NCBI RefSeq assembly: GCF_019857205.1
Contig: NZ_JAHWXO010000002.1
Span: forward strand, 1-64,000
Direction: 5' to 3'
From: Qipengyuania pacifica
GTDB lineage: Bacteria > Pseudomonadota > Alphaproteobacteria > Sphingomonadales > Sphingomonadaceae
DNA length: 64,000 bases
Both the position numbers and the translations under genes were made by a program. Positions within the stretch are counted from its first letter, which is position 1. Each line of letters begins with the position of its first letter. Shown here piece after piece: positions 36,986-45,657 of this stretch. The notes beneath the pieces were generated by a model. It had not been told where the DNA came from. It ran no database searches and saw only the letters and a program-made list of their open reading frames with translations.

Positions 36986-37645
36986 ATGGAACTCGAGCCC
37001 GTTTTCAGCGCCGCTGCGGATACACTGCGTGCCATTCCCCGGTCGGAGCTGCTGATGGCGGCGGTCGTCGCCATGCTTGTGGGGTGGTTCGGCGCAGTGA
37101 TCGCCAAACGCTCGATGCTCGGCGGGGTCCTGCGCATGGCTAGTTCACTTGCGCTTGGTCTCATCCTCCTTACTGTCGTCCTGCAGCTCTCGCGTTTCGA
37201 TCCCCGCTTCGACATGGCCGTCCCGCAGATCGGCCTGCCCGAACAGGTCGTCGAAGGCGGCGAGACGCGCATTCCCCTATCCGCCGACGGGCATTTCTGG
37301 GTCCGTGCCGATGTAAACGGCGTGCCGGGAAATTTCATGATCGATACCGGCGCGACGCTGACGGCGATTTCAGCTGGGCTGGCAGAACGGGCGGGGCTCG
37401 AACCAAGGCGCGGCGGCATCCCCATCATGCTCGGCACGGCGAATGGGACGGTACAGGCGCATGTGGCAACGGTCGATAGCCTTACCTTCGGCAATGTCAG
37501 CGCCAGCGGCACCGATGCTGCGATTGCGGAGAACTTCGGCGACTTCAATGTCATCGGGATGAATGTGCTTGCGCGCCTCGGCTCCTGGCGGGTGGAAGAC
37601 AACACCCTGATCCTTGTTCCTCGAGCAGAAGATACGATTTCATGA
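36986..37645 (+). CDS. Membrane-anchored clan AA (retropepsin-like) aspartic protease
   Basis: 219 residues. Two membrane segments (about 24-36 and 50-68) precede a retropepsin-type domain with F-M-I-D-T-G-A-T (catalytic Asp) and a C-terminal I-G-M-N-V-L-x-R-L-G-S-W. This matches the TIGR02281 family of clan AA proteases. It would act as a dimer, probably facing the periplasm. The substrate is unknown. It precedes otsB by 46 nt and may share its transcript. Confidence 0.88.
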   Translation: MELEPVFSAAADTLRAIPRSELLMAAVVAMLVGWFGAVIAKRSMLGGVLRMASSLALGLILLTVVLQLSRFDPRFDMAVPQIGLPEQVVEGGETRIPLSADGHFWVRADVNGVPGNFMIDTGATLTAISAGLAERAGLEPRRGGIPIMLGTANGTVQAHVATVDSLTFGNVSASGTDAAIAENFGDFNVIGMNVLARLGSWRVEDNTLILVPRAEDTIS

Positions 37646-37691
37646 ACTCTGGCGTTTGACCGCGCTGCCGGAGCCGCTAGTGGCTTGCAGT

Positions 37692-38435
37692 ATGGACGGT
37701 TCGACCACGCTCCCCGCCCCGCCGCTGCTCGGTGAACTCCTCGTGCAGGGACCGGTCGCGCTTTTCCTCGATTTTGATGGCACACTGGTGGAAATTGCTG
37801 CTCGGCCCGGTGAAATTTACGTGCCGGATGCGCTGGCAGGCGCCCTTCAGACCTTGAGCAGTCGGCTGGACGGCAGATTGGCCTTGGTCAGCGGCCGCGC
37901 ACTGGATGATCTGGCAGGCCACCTGGGTGAACTGGCCGTATGCCGCGCGGGTTCGCATGGTGCATCGCGCTATCTCGCCGATGGCACCCGCTTGGGCGAA
38001 GAGCCGCGCGGACTGGCAGATAGCTCGATTGCCGAACTCAAATCCTATGCCGAAGACAATGGGTTGTTCTACGAAGAGAAAGCGCACGGCGGTGCCCTGC
38101 ATTTTCGTGATCAACCAGCCAAAAAGGACGCGACGCTTGCTTTTGCAGCAGATTTCGCCGGATCGCGCGATCTCTGTGTTACCAGTGGGAAAGGCGTGGT
38201 CGAACTCGTCCGGCCGGGCGCTACCAAAGCCGCAGCAGTCGAAGCTTTCATGGAAATAGCTCCCTTTGCGGGCGCCACTCCCGTGTTCATTGGCGATGAT
38301 GTGACCGACGAGGACGGGTTCGCTGGCGCGATAAAATTCGGCGGATTCGGCATCGCCGTCGGAGAACGTCCGAGTGAGCGGGCACGATACGCTCTCGGCA
38401 GCGTTGCTGCAGTGCACCATTGGTTGGAGATATGA
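37692..38435 (+). CDS. otsB: Trehalose-6-phosphate phosphatase OtsB
   Basis: 247 residues from the ATG at 37692; the frame extends to 37614 but that part overlaps the previous gene. HAD motif I is D27-F-D-G-T-L. Later motifs are L-V-S-G-R and I-G-D-D-V-T-D-E-D-G-F. It dephosphorylates trehalose-6-phosphate. The stop overlaps the GH15 start by 1 nt (TGATG). With otsA two genes later it forms the OtsAB pathway from UDP-glucose and glucose-6-phosphate. Confidence 0.94.
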   Translation: MDGSTTLPAPPLLGELLVQGPVALFLDFDGTLVEIAARPGEIYVPDALAGALQTLSSRLDGRLALVSGRALDDLAGHLGELAVCRAGSHGASRYLADGTRLGEEPRGLADSSIAELKSYAEDNGLFYEEKAHGGALHFRDQPAKKDATLAFAADFAGSRDLCVTSGKGVVELVRPGATKAAAVEAFMEIAPFAGATPVFIGDDVTDEDGFAGAIKFGGFGIAVGERPSERARYALGSVAAVHHWLEI

Positions 38436-40219
38436 TGAAGCCCGATCTCGAGCTTTCCCCTATCGGTAATTGTCAGGTCAGCGCCTTGATCGATCGTGAG
38501 GGAGCCATCGTCTGGGGCTGTGTTCCCCGCGTGGATGGCGACCCGGTCTTCTGTTCTCTGTTGAACGGTGATGCGCGGGATCGTGGTATCTGGCGCTTCG
38601 AATTGGAAGGCCAGACCAGCGCTACGCAGCGTTATGAACGCAATACCGCCATTCTCGTCACGCGCTTGGAAAGCGAAGACGGAAGCGCAGTGGAGATCCA
38701 CGATTTCGCGCCGCGCTTCGAACGTTCGGGTCGGATGTATCGTCCCGTAGCCTATGCCCGCATCGTCAGGCCGGTGGCTGGTGCGCCGCGCATGCGTGTG
38801 GTGCTGGCACCGATGATGGAATATGGGGCCAAGCTTGCCGAAACCACCAACGGCACCAACCATGTTCGCTATCTAATCGGTCCGCAGGCATTGCGCCTGA
38901 CGACTGATGCGCCAGTAGGGTATGTGCTCGAAGGCCGCAGTTACCGGGTTGAGAGTGATCAGCACTTCTTTCTCGGCCCCGATGAACCCTTCGTCGGCAA
39001 CATCCGCAGCGAAGTCCGTCGTTCGGAAGCGGCAACAGCCCGCTACTGGCAGCATTGGGTGCGCGGTCTGCATATACCCCTCGAATGGCAGGAAGAAGTC
39101 ATCCGGGCGGCAATCGCGCTCAAGTTGTGTCAGCATGAAGAAACCGGCGCGATCGTCGCTGCACTTACTACGTCTATTCCGGAAGCAGCGAACAGCCAGC
39201 GCAACTGGGACTACCGTTACTGTTGGATCCGCGACAGCTATTACACCGTGCAGGCGCTTAATCGCCTCGGCGCGCTCGATGTGCTGGAGAAATATCTCGC
39301 CTATCTGCGCAACATCGTGGACCTGGCCCGCGGCGGGCAAATCCAGCCGCTGTATTCGGTAATGGGGGAAACCGAACTCCACGAATTCGAAGCCGAAAAG
39401 CTCGCGGGTTATCGCGGCATGGGGCCGGTGCGTGTGGGTAATGCCGCCTACAAACAGGTTCAGTATGATTGCTACGGCCAGATCGTCATGCCGACCGCGC
39501 AGGCCTTCTTCGACACCCGCCTGCTGCGCATGGCCGACGACCGCGATTTCGAGCATCTAGAAGAAGTTGGCGAAGCCGCGTGGGCCAAGCATGACAAACC
39601 CGACGCAGGGTTATGGGAGTTTCGTACCCGGCAGGAAGTGCATACCTATTCCGCCGTCATGTGCTGGGCCGCCTGCGACCGTCTCGCGAACGTCGCTGCT
39701 CGTCTGGGCAAAGGCGACCGCGTAATTTATTGGCAGGAAAGGGCATCTGCCATACGCGCAAAGATAGAAGAGATGGCGTGGGCGGACGAAGGCGACCATT
39801 ACCGCGCCAGCTTCCAGAGCGACTATCTCGACGCCAGTCTGCTGCAGATGGTTGAACTGCGTTATCTGAAGCCCGACGACGAGCGCTTCCTGAAGACCTT
39901 CGCCGCTATCGAGCGCGACCTGCGCCGCGGCAACCATATGCTTCGATATGCAGCGGAAGACGATTTCGGTGCGCCCGAGACTGCGTTCAACGTCTGCACC
40001 TTCTGGCTGATCGAAGCGTTGGCGCTTGTTGGGCGCCGCGATGAGGCTCGCGGTATCTTTGGCGATATGCTCAGTCATACGACCCATTCCGGCCTGCTTA
40101 GCGAAGACCTCGATTATGAAACGGGCGAGCTTTGGGGGAACTTCCCGCAGACCTACTCGCTAGTTGGTATAATCAACTGCGCTGGCCTTTTGAGCAAACC
40201 CTGGAGCGAAGTCCGCTGA
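38435..40219 (+). CDS. Glycoside hydrolase family 15 protein (glucoamylase/trehalase-like)
   Basis: 594 residues from the ATG at 38435, with GGAG 5 nt upstream (an ATG at 38432 is too close). An N-terminal beta-sandwich is followed by an (alpha/alpha)6 GH15 domain. Landmarks are N-W-D-Y-R-Y-C-W-I-R-D-S (general acid region), A-W-A-K-H-D-K-P-D-A-G-L-W-E-F-R and the catalytic E in the C-terminal E-T-G-E-L-W-G-N-F-P-Q. No signal peptide, so cytoplasmic. Some bacterial GH15 members are trehalases. Its place between otsB and otsA suggests trehalose or alpha-glucan turnover, but activity is inferred from context. Confidence 0.9.
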   Translation: MKPDLELSPIGNCQVSALIDREGAIVWGCVPRVDGDPVFCSLLNGDARDRGIWRFELEGQTSATQRYERNTAILVTRLESEDGSAVEIHDFAPRFERSGRMYRPVAYARIVRPVAGAPRMRVVLAPMMEYGAKLAETTNGTNHVRYLIGPQALRLTTDAPVGYVLEGRSYRVESDQHFFLGPDEPFVGNIRSEVRRSEAATARYWQHWVRGLHIPLEWQEEVIRAAIALKLCQHEETGAIVAALTTSIPEAANSQRNWDYRYCWIRDSYYTVQALNRLGALDVLEKYLAYLRNIVDLARGGQIQPLYSVMGETELHEFEAEKLAGYRGMGPVRVGNAAYKQVQYDCYGQIVMPTAQAFFDTRLLRMADDRDFEHLEEVGEAAWAKHDKPDAGLWEFRTRQEVHTYSAVMCWAACDRLANVAARLGKGDRVIYWQERASAIRAKIEEMAWADEGDHYRASFQSDYLDASLLQMVELRYLKPDDERFLKTFAAIERDLRRGNHMLRYAAEDDFGAPETAFNVCTFWLIEALALVGRRDEARGIFGDMLSHTTHSGLLSEDLDYETGELWGNFPQTYSLVGIINCAGLLSKPWSEVR

Positions 40220-41607
40220 CCGGAGATCCACGCCTCGTCGTCATTTCCAACCGCGTTGCGGTACCCAAAGCCCGTGGAGCGGCCGGTGCCCAAGGTGGCC
40301 TAGCAGGCGCGCTGCATGCAGCGTTGAAAGATCGCAAAGGCTTGTGGTTCGGGTGGTCCGGCGAGGAAAGCGAAAGCGGCCGGACGGGTCACATCGATAC
40401 GCAAACGTCCGACGGGGTAACAACAGCCACGCTCGATCTCTCGCAGCGCGATATCGATGAATATTATAATGGCTATGCCAATTCGACCTTATGGCCGCTA
40501 TTTCACGATCGACTTGATCTGGCAGAATACGAGCGTGAAACGGCCAAGGGATACGAGCGTGTAAACGAGCGCTTTGCCGAACTCGGCGCTCCTCTGATTG
40601 ACGCAGAAGATATTGTTTGGGTTCACGATTACCACTTGATCCCGCTCGGCGAACGGCTGCGTTCACGCGGGCTCAAGAACCGCATGGGGTTTTTTCTCCA
40701 CATTCCCTGGCCGGCCACCAGGATGTTCGTCTCTCTGCCGTATCACGAACGGCTGGTCCGAACTCTGCTATTCTACGACGTCGTTGGTTTTCAAACGCAG
40801 GAATGGCTCGAAAGCTTTCTGCATTATTGCGAAAACGAACTGCGCGCGGAAGTTGACAAGGCCAGTGGCACGGTCACCTTTGAAGGCCGCACCACCATCG
40901 CAAGAGCTTATCCTATCGGCATCGACTGGGAACATTTCTCGAAGCTTGGTGAGAATGGTGAGGCGCGGCAGGCGCAACAGCGGCTGATCAGTTCGACGCG
41001 TCGACGCATCGCGATGATCGGTGTGGATAGGCTCGACTATTCGAAGGGAATTCCCGAGCGCATAGACGGCATCGGACGGTTCTTCGATAAAAACCCGGAG
41101 AGCATTCGCGATCTCGTCTTCATTCAGATCGCTCCGCCGAGCCGGGAAGACGTTGGCAGTTATCAGGAAATCCGTGCTGCCCTTGAACAGAAATGTGGCC
41201 AGATCAATGGTGCGCGAAGCGAAGTCGACATGGTGCCCATCCGGTATGTGAACCGGGGATATAGCCACGCTGAACTTTTCGGGTTCTTTCGCGGGGCCAA
41301 GATCGGATTGGTTACGCCACTCCGCGATGGCATGAACCTTGTGGCGAAAGAATATGTTGCTGCGCAGGATCCGGAAGATCCCGGGGTTCTCATCCTTTCA
41401 CGCTTTGCCGGCGCTGCCGCTCAACTAAAAGATGCAGTTCTGGTCAATCCGCACAGCCCCGACGACATCGCCCACGCTATTCGCATTGCGCTCGATATGC
41501 CGCTGGATGAGCGGAAGCGGCGGTACGAGAAGATGATTGCAACGGTGCGCGATGACAATGTCCAGAACTGGACCAGGGACTTCCTTCGCGATCTTTCCGA
41601 GGCCTGA
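40216..41607 (+). CDS. otsA: Trehalose-6-phosphate synthase OtsA, probable CTG start
   Basis: 463 residues if started at CTG 40216. GGAG at 40203-40206 is 9 nt upstream, and the CTGA overlaps the GH15 stop by 4 nt. The resulting N-terminus (T-G-D-P-R-L-V-V-I-S-N-R-V-A) is where OtsA proteins normally begin. The only earlier ATG, 40132, would overlap GH15 by 88 nt and add 28 unrelated residues; there is no ATG, GTG or TTG between. Motifs are S-N-R-V-A, G-G-L-A-G-A-L, W-V-H-D-Y-H-L, F-L-H-I-P-W-P, D-R-L-D-Y-S-K-G and R-D-G-M-N-L-V-A-K-E. GT20 enzyme making trehalose-6-phosphate. Confidence 0.93.
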   Translation: MTGDPRLVVISNRVAVPKARGAAGAQGGLAGALHAALKDRKGLWFGWSGEESESGRTGHIDTQTSDGVTTATLDLSQRDIDEYYNGYANSTLWPLFHDRLDLAEYERETAKGYERVNERFAELGAPLIDAEDIVWVHDYHLIPLGERLRSRGLKNRMGFFLHIPWPATRMFVSLPYHERLVRTLLFYDVVGFQTQEWLESFLHYCENELRAEVDKASGTVTFEGRTTIARAYPIGIDWEHFSKLGENGEARQAQQRLISSTRRRIAMIGVDRLDYSKGIPERIDGIGRFFDKNPESIRDLVFIQIAPPSREDVGSYQEIRAALEQKCGQINGARSEVDMVPIRYVNRGYSHAELFGFFRGAKIGLVTPLRDGMNLVAKEYVAAQDPEDPGVLILSRFAGAAAQLKDAVLVNPHSPDDIAHAIRIALDMPLDERKRRYEKMIATVRDDNVQNWTRDFLRDLSEA

Positions 41608-41658
41608 TCAGGACCTGCGCGATTGCGTATGCGATGCGCGACTGCCACCGTCGCCGCC

Positions 41659-42438
41659 ATGATTCGAGATCCTTTTCTTCAAACGCAGGGCATCCACAAC
41701 TTTCGCGACTATGGCGGATGGGCCACGAAAGACGGGGGCGCCGTTCGTACGGGGCTGCTCTTTCGCTCCGGCCATCACGTCGGCGCGACTGACGCAGACC
41801 TTGCAGCTATCGCTCCGCTGGACATCCATACCGTCATCGATCTGCGCGGTGAGAGCGAGCGCAGCGCCAACCCCTGCCGGCGGGTCGAGGGTTTTGATGG
41901 CGAAGTTCTGTTCTACGAAGGGGAAACGACAAGCAGTCCCCCTCATATGGATATCGATCCCGAGATGAGTGCGGGCGATTTCGCGCGTCAGCGCATGTTG
42001 GCAGTCTATACTCGTATGCCCGACAATCCGGCGATGATCGACATGTTCGGCCGCTATCTCAACATTCTTGCTAACAGCGATGGAGCTAGCCTGGTCCATT
42101 GTTATGCCGGGAAGGACCGGACGGGCGTTGCGGCGACCATGCTGCTGCATATTCTCGGGGTATCCGAAGAGAACCAGCGACGTGAATTTTTGCGAACCAA
42201 TGACAGCCCTACGTTCGAAGTTCTCGCGCGCCAGTCACTCCCCGGCATCGAAGCGCGGCTCGGGCGAAAGCTGGATGAGAGTGCGGCAAAGGACCTGCTC
42301 GGTGTGCGTGAAGAGTATCTCGAACGCTTTCTCGAAATCGCGAGCGATCGCCACGGGAGCTTCGATGGCTATCTGGAACAGGCGATAGGTGTGGATGAAG
42401 CGCTTCGTGAAGCCCTGATCACACGCTTCGTGGCGTGA
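41659..42438 (+). CDS. Tyrosine-protein phosphatase (PTP/DSP, SIW14-like)
   Basis: 259 residues from the ATG at 41659 (the frame opens at 41623, also ATG). Begins with the N-F-R-D-Y-G-G motif and has the catalytic P-loop H-C-Y-A-G-K-D-R-T-G (Cys nucleophile, Arg). The K-D after A-G is typical of bacterial tyrosine and phosphoinositide phosphatases of the MptpB type. No signal peptide seen. It is 51 nt after otsA and may be co-transcribed. The physiological target is unknown. Confidence 0.9.
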   Translation: MIRDPFLQTQGIHNFRDYGGWATKDGGAVRTGLLFRSGHHVGATDADLAAIAPLDIHTVIDLRGESERSANPCRRVEGFDGEVLFYEGETTSSPPHMDIDPEMSAGDFARQRMLAVYTRMPDNPAMIDMFGRYLNILANSDGASLVHCYAGKDRTGVAATMLLHILGVSEENQRREFLRTNDSPTFEVLARQSLPGIEARLGRKLDESAAKDLLGVREEYLERFLEIASDRHGSFDGYLEQAIGVDEALREALITRFVA

Positions 42439-42499
42439 CTCTCGGTCCTGCGGTTCCCATATAGCCGCAAAACCCATTCAGACTTACGGAATTGACGAT

Positions 42500-43486
42500 A
42501 TGGCTACCCATCGCACCAAGATGCTTATCATCGGCTCGGGCCCGGCAGGCTATTCTGCCGCCATTTACGCAGCGCGAGCAATGATGGAGCCCATCGTGGT
42601 GCAGGGGCTGCAGCCCGGCGGCCAGTTGACCATCACGACCGATGTCGAAAACTATCCCGGCTTCGCAGACGTTATCCAGGGCCCTTGGCTGATGGAGCAG
42701 ATGCAGAAGCAGGCCGAGCATGTCGGTACGCGCATGATGTGGGACACGATTGTCGATGTGGACATCGCTGGCGGATCGCCTTTCAAGGCGATCGGAGACA
42801 GCGGCGACGAATACATCGCAGACGTTCTGGTGATCGCCACAGGGGCCCAGGCCAAGTGGCTCGGCGTTCCGGGCGAGCATGAGCTGGGCGGCAAGGGCGT
42901 TTCAGCCTGTGCCACGTGCGATGGCTTCTTCTATCGCGGCAAGAAGGTAGCAGTGATCGGCGGCGGCAATACCGCAGTCGAAGAAGCCCTGTACCTGACC
43001 AACCATTCTGACGATGTGACGCTGATCCATCGCCGCGACGAATTGCGCGCGGAGAAGATCCTGCAGGAACGCCTGCTCAATCATCCCAAGATCAGCGTGC
43101 TGTGGAACAAGACGGTCGAGAGTTTCGAGGCAGGTCCGTCGGGAGCACTGGCCCATCTCAACTTGCGCGACACGGTGACGGGTGATGCGAGCACCTTCGA
43201 CGTTGACGGCGGCTTCGTCGCCATTGGCCACGCCCCCGCCACCGAACTGTTCAAAAGCAAGCTGCCGATGGACGACGGTGGTTACCTGCTGACCGAGCCG
43301 GGTTCACCCAAGACGGAAGTTCCGGGCGTATTCGCAGCGGGCGACGTCACCGACCACGTTTATCGCCAGGCGGTTACGGCCGCCGGGATGGGCTGCATGG
43401 CCGCGCTCGATGCAGAACGCTTCCTTGCCAACCTCGAGATCGACATCGACGGCCACGCGCATGCAGCCAAGGAGGCTGCAGAGTAA
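42500..43486 (+). CDS. trxB: Thioredoxin reductase TrxB
   Basis: 328 residues. FAD-binding G-S-G-P-A-G-Y-S-A-A near the N-terminus, redox pair C137-A-T-C140, NADPH-binding G-G-G-N-T-A-V-E-E-A and the final G-D-V-T-D-H-V-Y-R-Q-A-V-T-A-A-G. It reduces thioredoxin with NADPH in the cytosol. No strong ribosome site is visible before the ATG. Confidence 0.97.
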   Translation: MATHRTKMLIIGSGPAGYSAAIYAARAMMEPIVVQGLQPGGQLTITTDVENYPGFADVIQGPWLMEQMQKQAEHVGTRMMWDTIVDVDIAGGSPFKAIGDSGDEYIADVLVIATGAQAKWLGVPGEHELGGKGVSACATCDGFFYRGKKVAVIGGGNTAVEEALYLTNHSDDVTLIHRRDELRAEKILQERLLNHPKISVLWNKTVESFEAGPSGALAHLNLRDTVTGDASTFDVDGGFVAIGHAPATELFKSKLPMDDGGYLLTEPGSPKTEVPGVFAAGDVTDHVYRQAVTAAGMGCMAALDAERFLANLEIDIDGHAHAAKEAAE

Positions 43487-43501
43487 GCGGCCCGGTCCCC
43501 G

Positions 43502-43954
43502 TCAGATGTGAAGATCGAACACGGCGATGGCGGCGTGGAAGATCAACGCAATCAAAGCGATGCTGGACAGCGCAAATAGAACGAAGCGGACCATCACCAC
43601 ATTGGCGGTCGCCTGTACCAGCGAGTGGGTGATCCTGAGACCTACATAAATCCAGGCGATCAGCGCGTTCATGCCGTCACCCCAGCCAATCAGGGCGAGC
43701 AGAAGCGCGACCGCGTAGAACACCGTCGGCTGTTCGTGCAGGTGGTTGTAGTTATGTGCCTTCCATTGCACCTGCTCGGGAAGACGTTCGTCGAGCGTCC
43801 CAGTCTTGCGCGCGTCGTCGGGCTGGATCTTCGCCTTCGACATGGCCGGAATGCGGGTGGCGTACATCCAGAGCCACATGATCATGGTCCACGCCATCAG
43901 CACGACGACAGGCTGGAGAATTTGCGAATCAATCATCGAAGCGGTCCCTGTCAT
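43502..43954 (-). CDS. MAPEG-family membrane protein, paralogue 2
   Basis: 150 residues (ATG 43954; an internal ATG at 43936 is also plausible). Four hydrophobic segments with the MAPEG pattern E-Q-P-T-x-F-Y-A-V between TM1 and TM2, and W-I-Y-V-G-L-R-I-x-H-S. Eukaryotic members use glutathione on lipids; the bacterial role is mostly unknown. It overlaps the upstream paralogue by 4 nt, and the two share most motif positions, indicating tandem duplication. Confidence 0.85.
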   Translation of the reverse strand: MTGTASMIDSQILQPVVVLMAWTMIMWLWMYATRIPAMSKAKIQPDDARKTGTLDERLPEQVQWKAHNYNHLHEQPTVFYAVALLLALIGWGDGMNALIAWIYVGLRITHSLVQATANVVMVRFVLFALSSIALIALIFHAAIAVFDLHI

Positions 43955-44403
43955 GCCGGCGCCAGGCTCGGGTCATGGAACATGGTGAGGGCAATGGCAC
44001 GATAGGCGAGATACATCAGCGCCGCGCTCGACAGGAAGAAGAGCAGGAACCGGATCTTTACGACGTTTACCGTGGCCTGCCAGACCGAATGCACGATACG
44101 CAGAGCGACATAGATCCATGCAGCAACGACGTCGAAAGCACTGGCGCCGAGCAGCGCGATGATGATCGTGACGGCGTAGAACAGCGTCGGCTGTTCCATG
44201 AGGTGAGCGTAATTATGCGCTTTCCAGTTGATCTTGTCCGGCAGGACCCCTTCGAGATCCTGGCCGCGACCGCCCGGACGGGCATTTCCCAGGCCGCCAC
44301 CGGCCTTGCCCATCGCTGGCAGGCGCGTTGCAGCCATCCAGACAAGCATTATCAGCGACCACGCGATCAGTACCGCCGCGGGTGCGAGCATCTGGGCTAG
44401 CAT
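43951..44403 (-). CDS. MAPEG-family membrane protein, paralogue 1
   Basis: 150 residues with four membrane segments. Shared with the downstream paralogue: W-K-A-H-N-Y-x-H-L, E-Q-P-T-x-F-Y-A-V, A-A-W-I-Y-V-A-L-R-I-x-H-S and Q-A-T-x-N-V-V. The loop after TM1 holds a longer Gly/Arg-rich insert. The ATGA overlap with the next gene suggests coupled synthesis and perhaps a hetero-oligomer (MAPEG proteins are usually trimers); that is inference. Confidence 0.85.
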   Translation of the reverse strand: MLAQMLAPAAVLIAWSLIMLVWMAATRLPAMGKAGGGLGNARPGGRGQDLEGVLPDKINWKAHNYAHLMEQPTLFYAVTIIIALLGASAFDVVAAWIYVALRIVHSVWQATVNVVKIRFLLFFLSSAALMYLAYRAIALTMFHDPSLAPA

Positions 44404-44470
44404 TGTCGATTTCTCCCCTTTGACCCTTGCCGCCGAACGTGCGGCGGCGCGGATCGATTGTCAAACGCAA

Positions 44471-45424
44471 CTATCGATCGGTGATGGTCGCAGCGAAGCT
44501 TGCTGCGTCGGTGTTGCCTCCGGTGACCATGATCACCGTGTCCTCGTCCACCGCGACCTTGCCCGCCAGCGCTGCGGCAAGGGCGGCAGCGCCGCCGGGT
44601 TCGACCACGAGGTTGAGATGGCCGAAGGCGAAGCGCTGGGCTGCCCGGACTTCCTCGTCGGTTACAGTGCTACCGGGTTCGGCGCGTCCCTGAAGGACCG
44701 ACAGGTTGATCGGCTTGGTCGCATCGGGCTGCAGGGCGTCGCAGATGGTTGAAGGCGGGTTCTCGCCGACATGGACCACCTCGCCAGCCGCAATCGCCCG
44801 ACCGACCATGTATCACCCGTGCGGCTCGACGATATGGATAGTACTTTCAGGACAGGCGAGAGCGAGACCGGCCGCCAGGCCGCCGCCGCCGCAGCAGACC
44901 AGCAGGCGCGACGGTGCACGGCCAAGCTGCGCCTCGATCTCTATGCCGGCGCCTCCCTGTCCTTCGATGACCCAGGGATCGCCGAAGGCGTGAACGAGGA
45001 CTGCGCGGCGTTCTTCCACCAGCTTTGCCGCCACGTCGTCCCGGTTTTGCCCAGGGCGGTCATACAGAACGATTTCCGCGCCCAGAGCACGGGTTGCTTC
45101 CAGCTTCACCTGTGGAGCGTTGCGCGGCATCACAATCGCGGCGGCAATCCCGAGACGACGAGCCGCCCAGGCGACGCCCTGCGCGTGGTTGCCCGAGGAA
45201 ACGGCGATCACGCCGCGCGCCCGTTCCGTGTCATCAAGGTTCGAAAGCCGCCACCAGCCCCCGCGGATTTTGAACGCGCCGACGGGCTGCAGGCTTTCCG
45301 CTTTCACATGGCAGCGAACCCCGCCGATCTCGACCGGCAAAAGCGGGGTGGGGGGCAAGATAGCGGCGACAGAGCGCGCTGCGGCAAGCACGCCGTCGCG
45401 ATTCGGTGCGCGGATATCGCTCAT
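44471..45424 (-). pseudogene. Threonine dehydratase-like gene interrupted by in-frame TGA
   Basis: Fold-type II PLP enzyme of the threonine dehydratase/serine racemase kind, starting at the ATG 45424. The first part has the PLP lysine in A-F-K-I-R-G-G, S-S-G-N-H-A-Q-G and the phosphate-binding C-G-G-G-G-L. Codon 204 (44815-44813) is TGA, right after V-E-P-H-G. The same frame then continues with Y-M-V-G-R-A-I-A-A-G-E and V-V-E-P-G-G-A to V-T-G-G-N-T-D and a normal stop at codon 318. No indel is needed to align both halves. The truncated product would lack the strand that contacts the PLP ring nitrogen, so it should be inactive unless the TGA is read through or is a sequencing error. Confidence 0.85.
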
Positions 45425-45657
45425 CAGTTCGTCGCTCCGGCAGAACACATGGACCGCATGTTACACCGTCCAAGGGCAAAAAAATCCGGCCCGGTTTGGC
45501 GCTGCAAACGGGCGGAGAGGGGGCAGGGGATATATTTGGTCATGTACCCGGCTATGCCGAAATTACGCAAAGTAGGAAACGGGGATGGCGGATCGTTTGG
45601 CGCTGCCGGTGCATTTCGCTAGGGAGCGCCCAAGATTCGAACCCGGAGAATATTTTC
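45425..45657. promoter_or_regulatory. Divergent intergenic region, promoters expected
   Basis: 233 nt between the divergent threonine-dehydratase-like gene and the polyamine operon. It must hold promoters in both directions. I see an A-run near 45480 and A+T-rich GGATATATTTGG near 45530, but no clear -35/-10 pair or operator. Nothing coding found. Confidence 0.35.

Noticed and set aside
36986..42438. Single long operon from the aspartic protease to the phosphatase
   Set aside because: Only otsB-GH15-otsA are joined by overlaps; the 46-nt and 51-nt gaps at the ends leave the outer genes uncertain.
45628..45650. tRNA T-arm-like sequence (minus strand GGGTTCGAATC)
   Set aside because: No matching acceptor, D or anticodon arms could be found on either side and no CCA end; probably chance or a short tRNA remnant.
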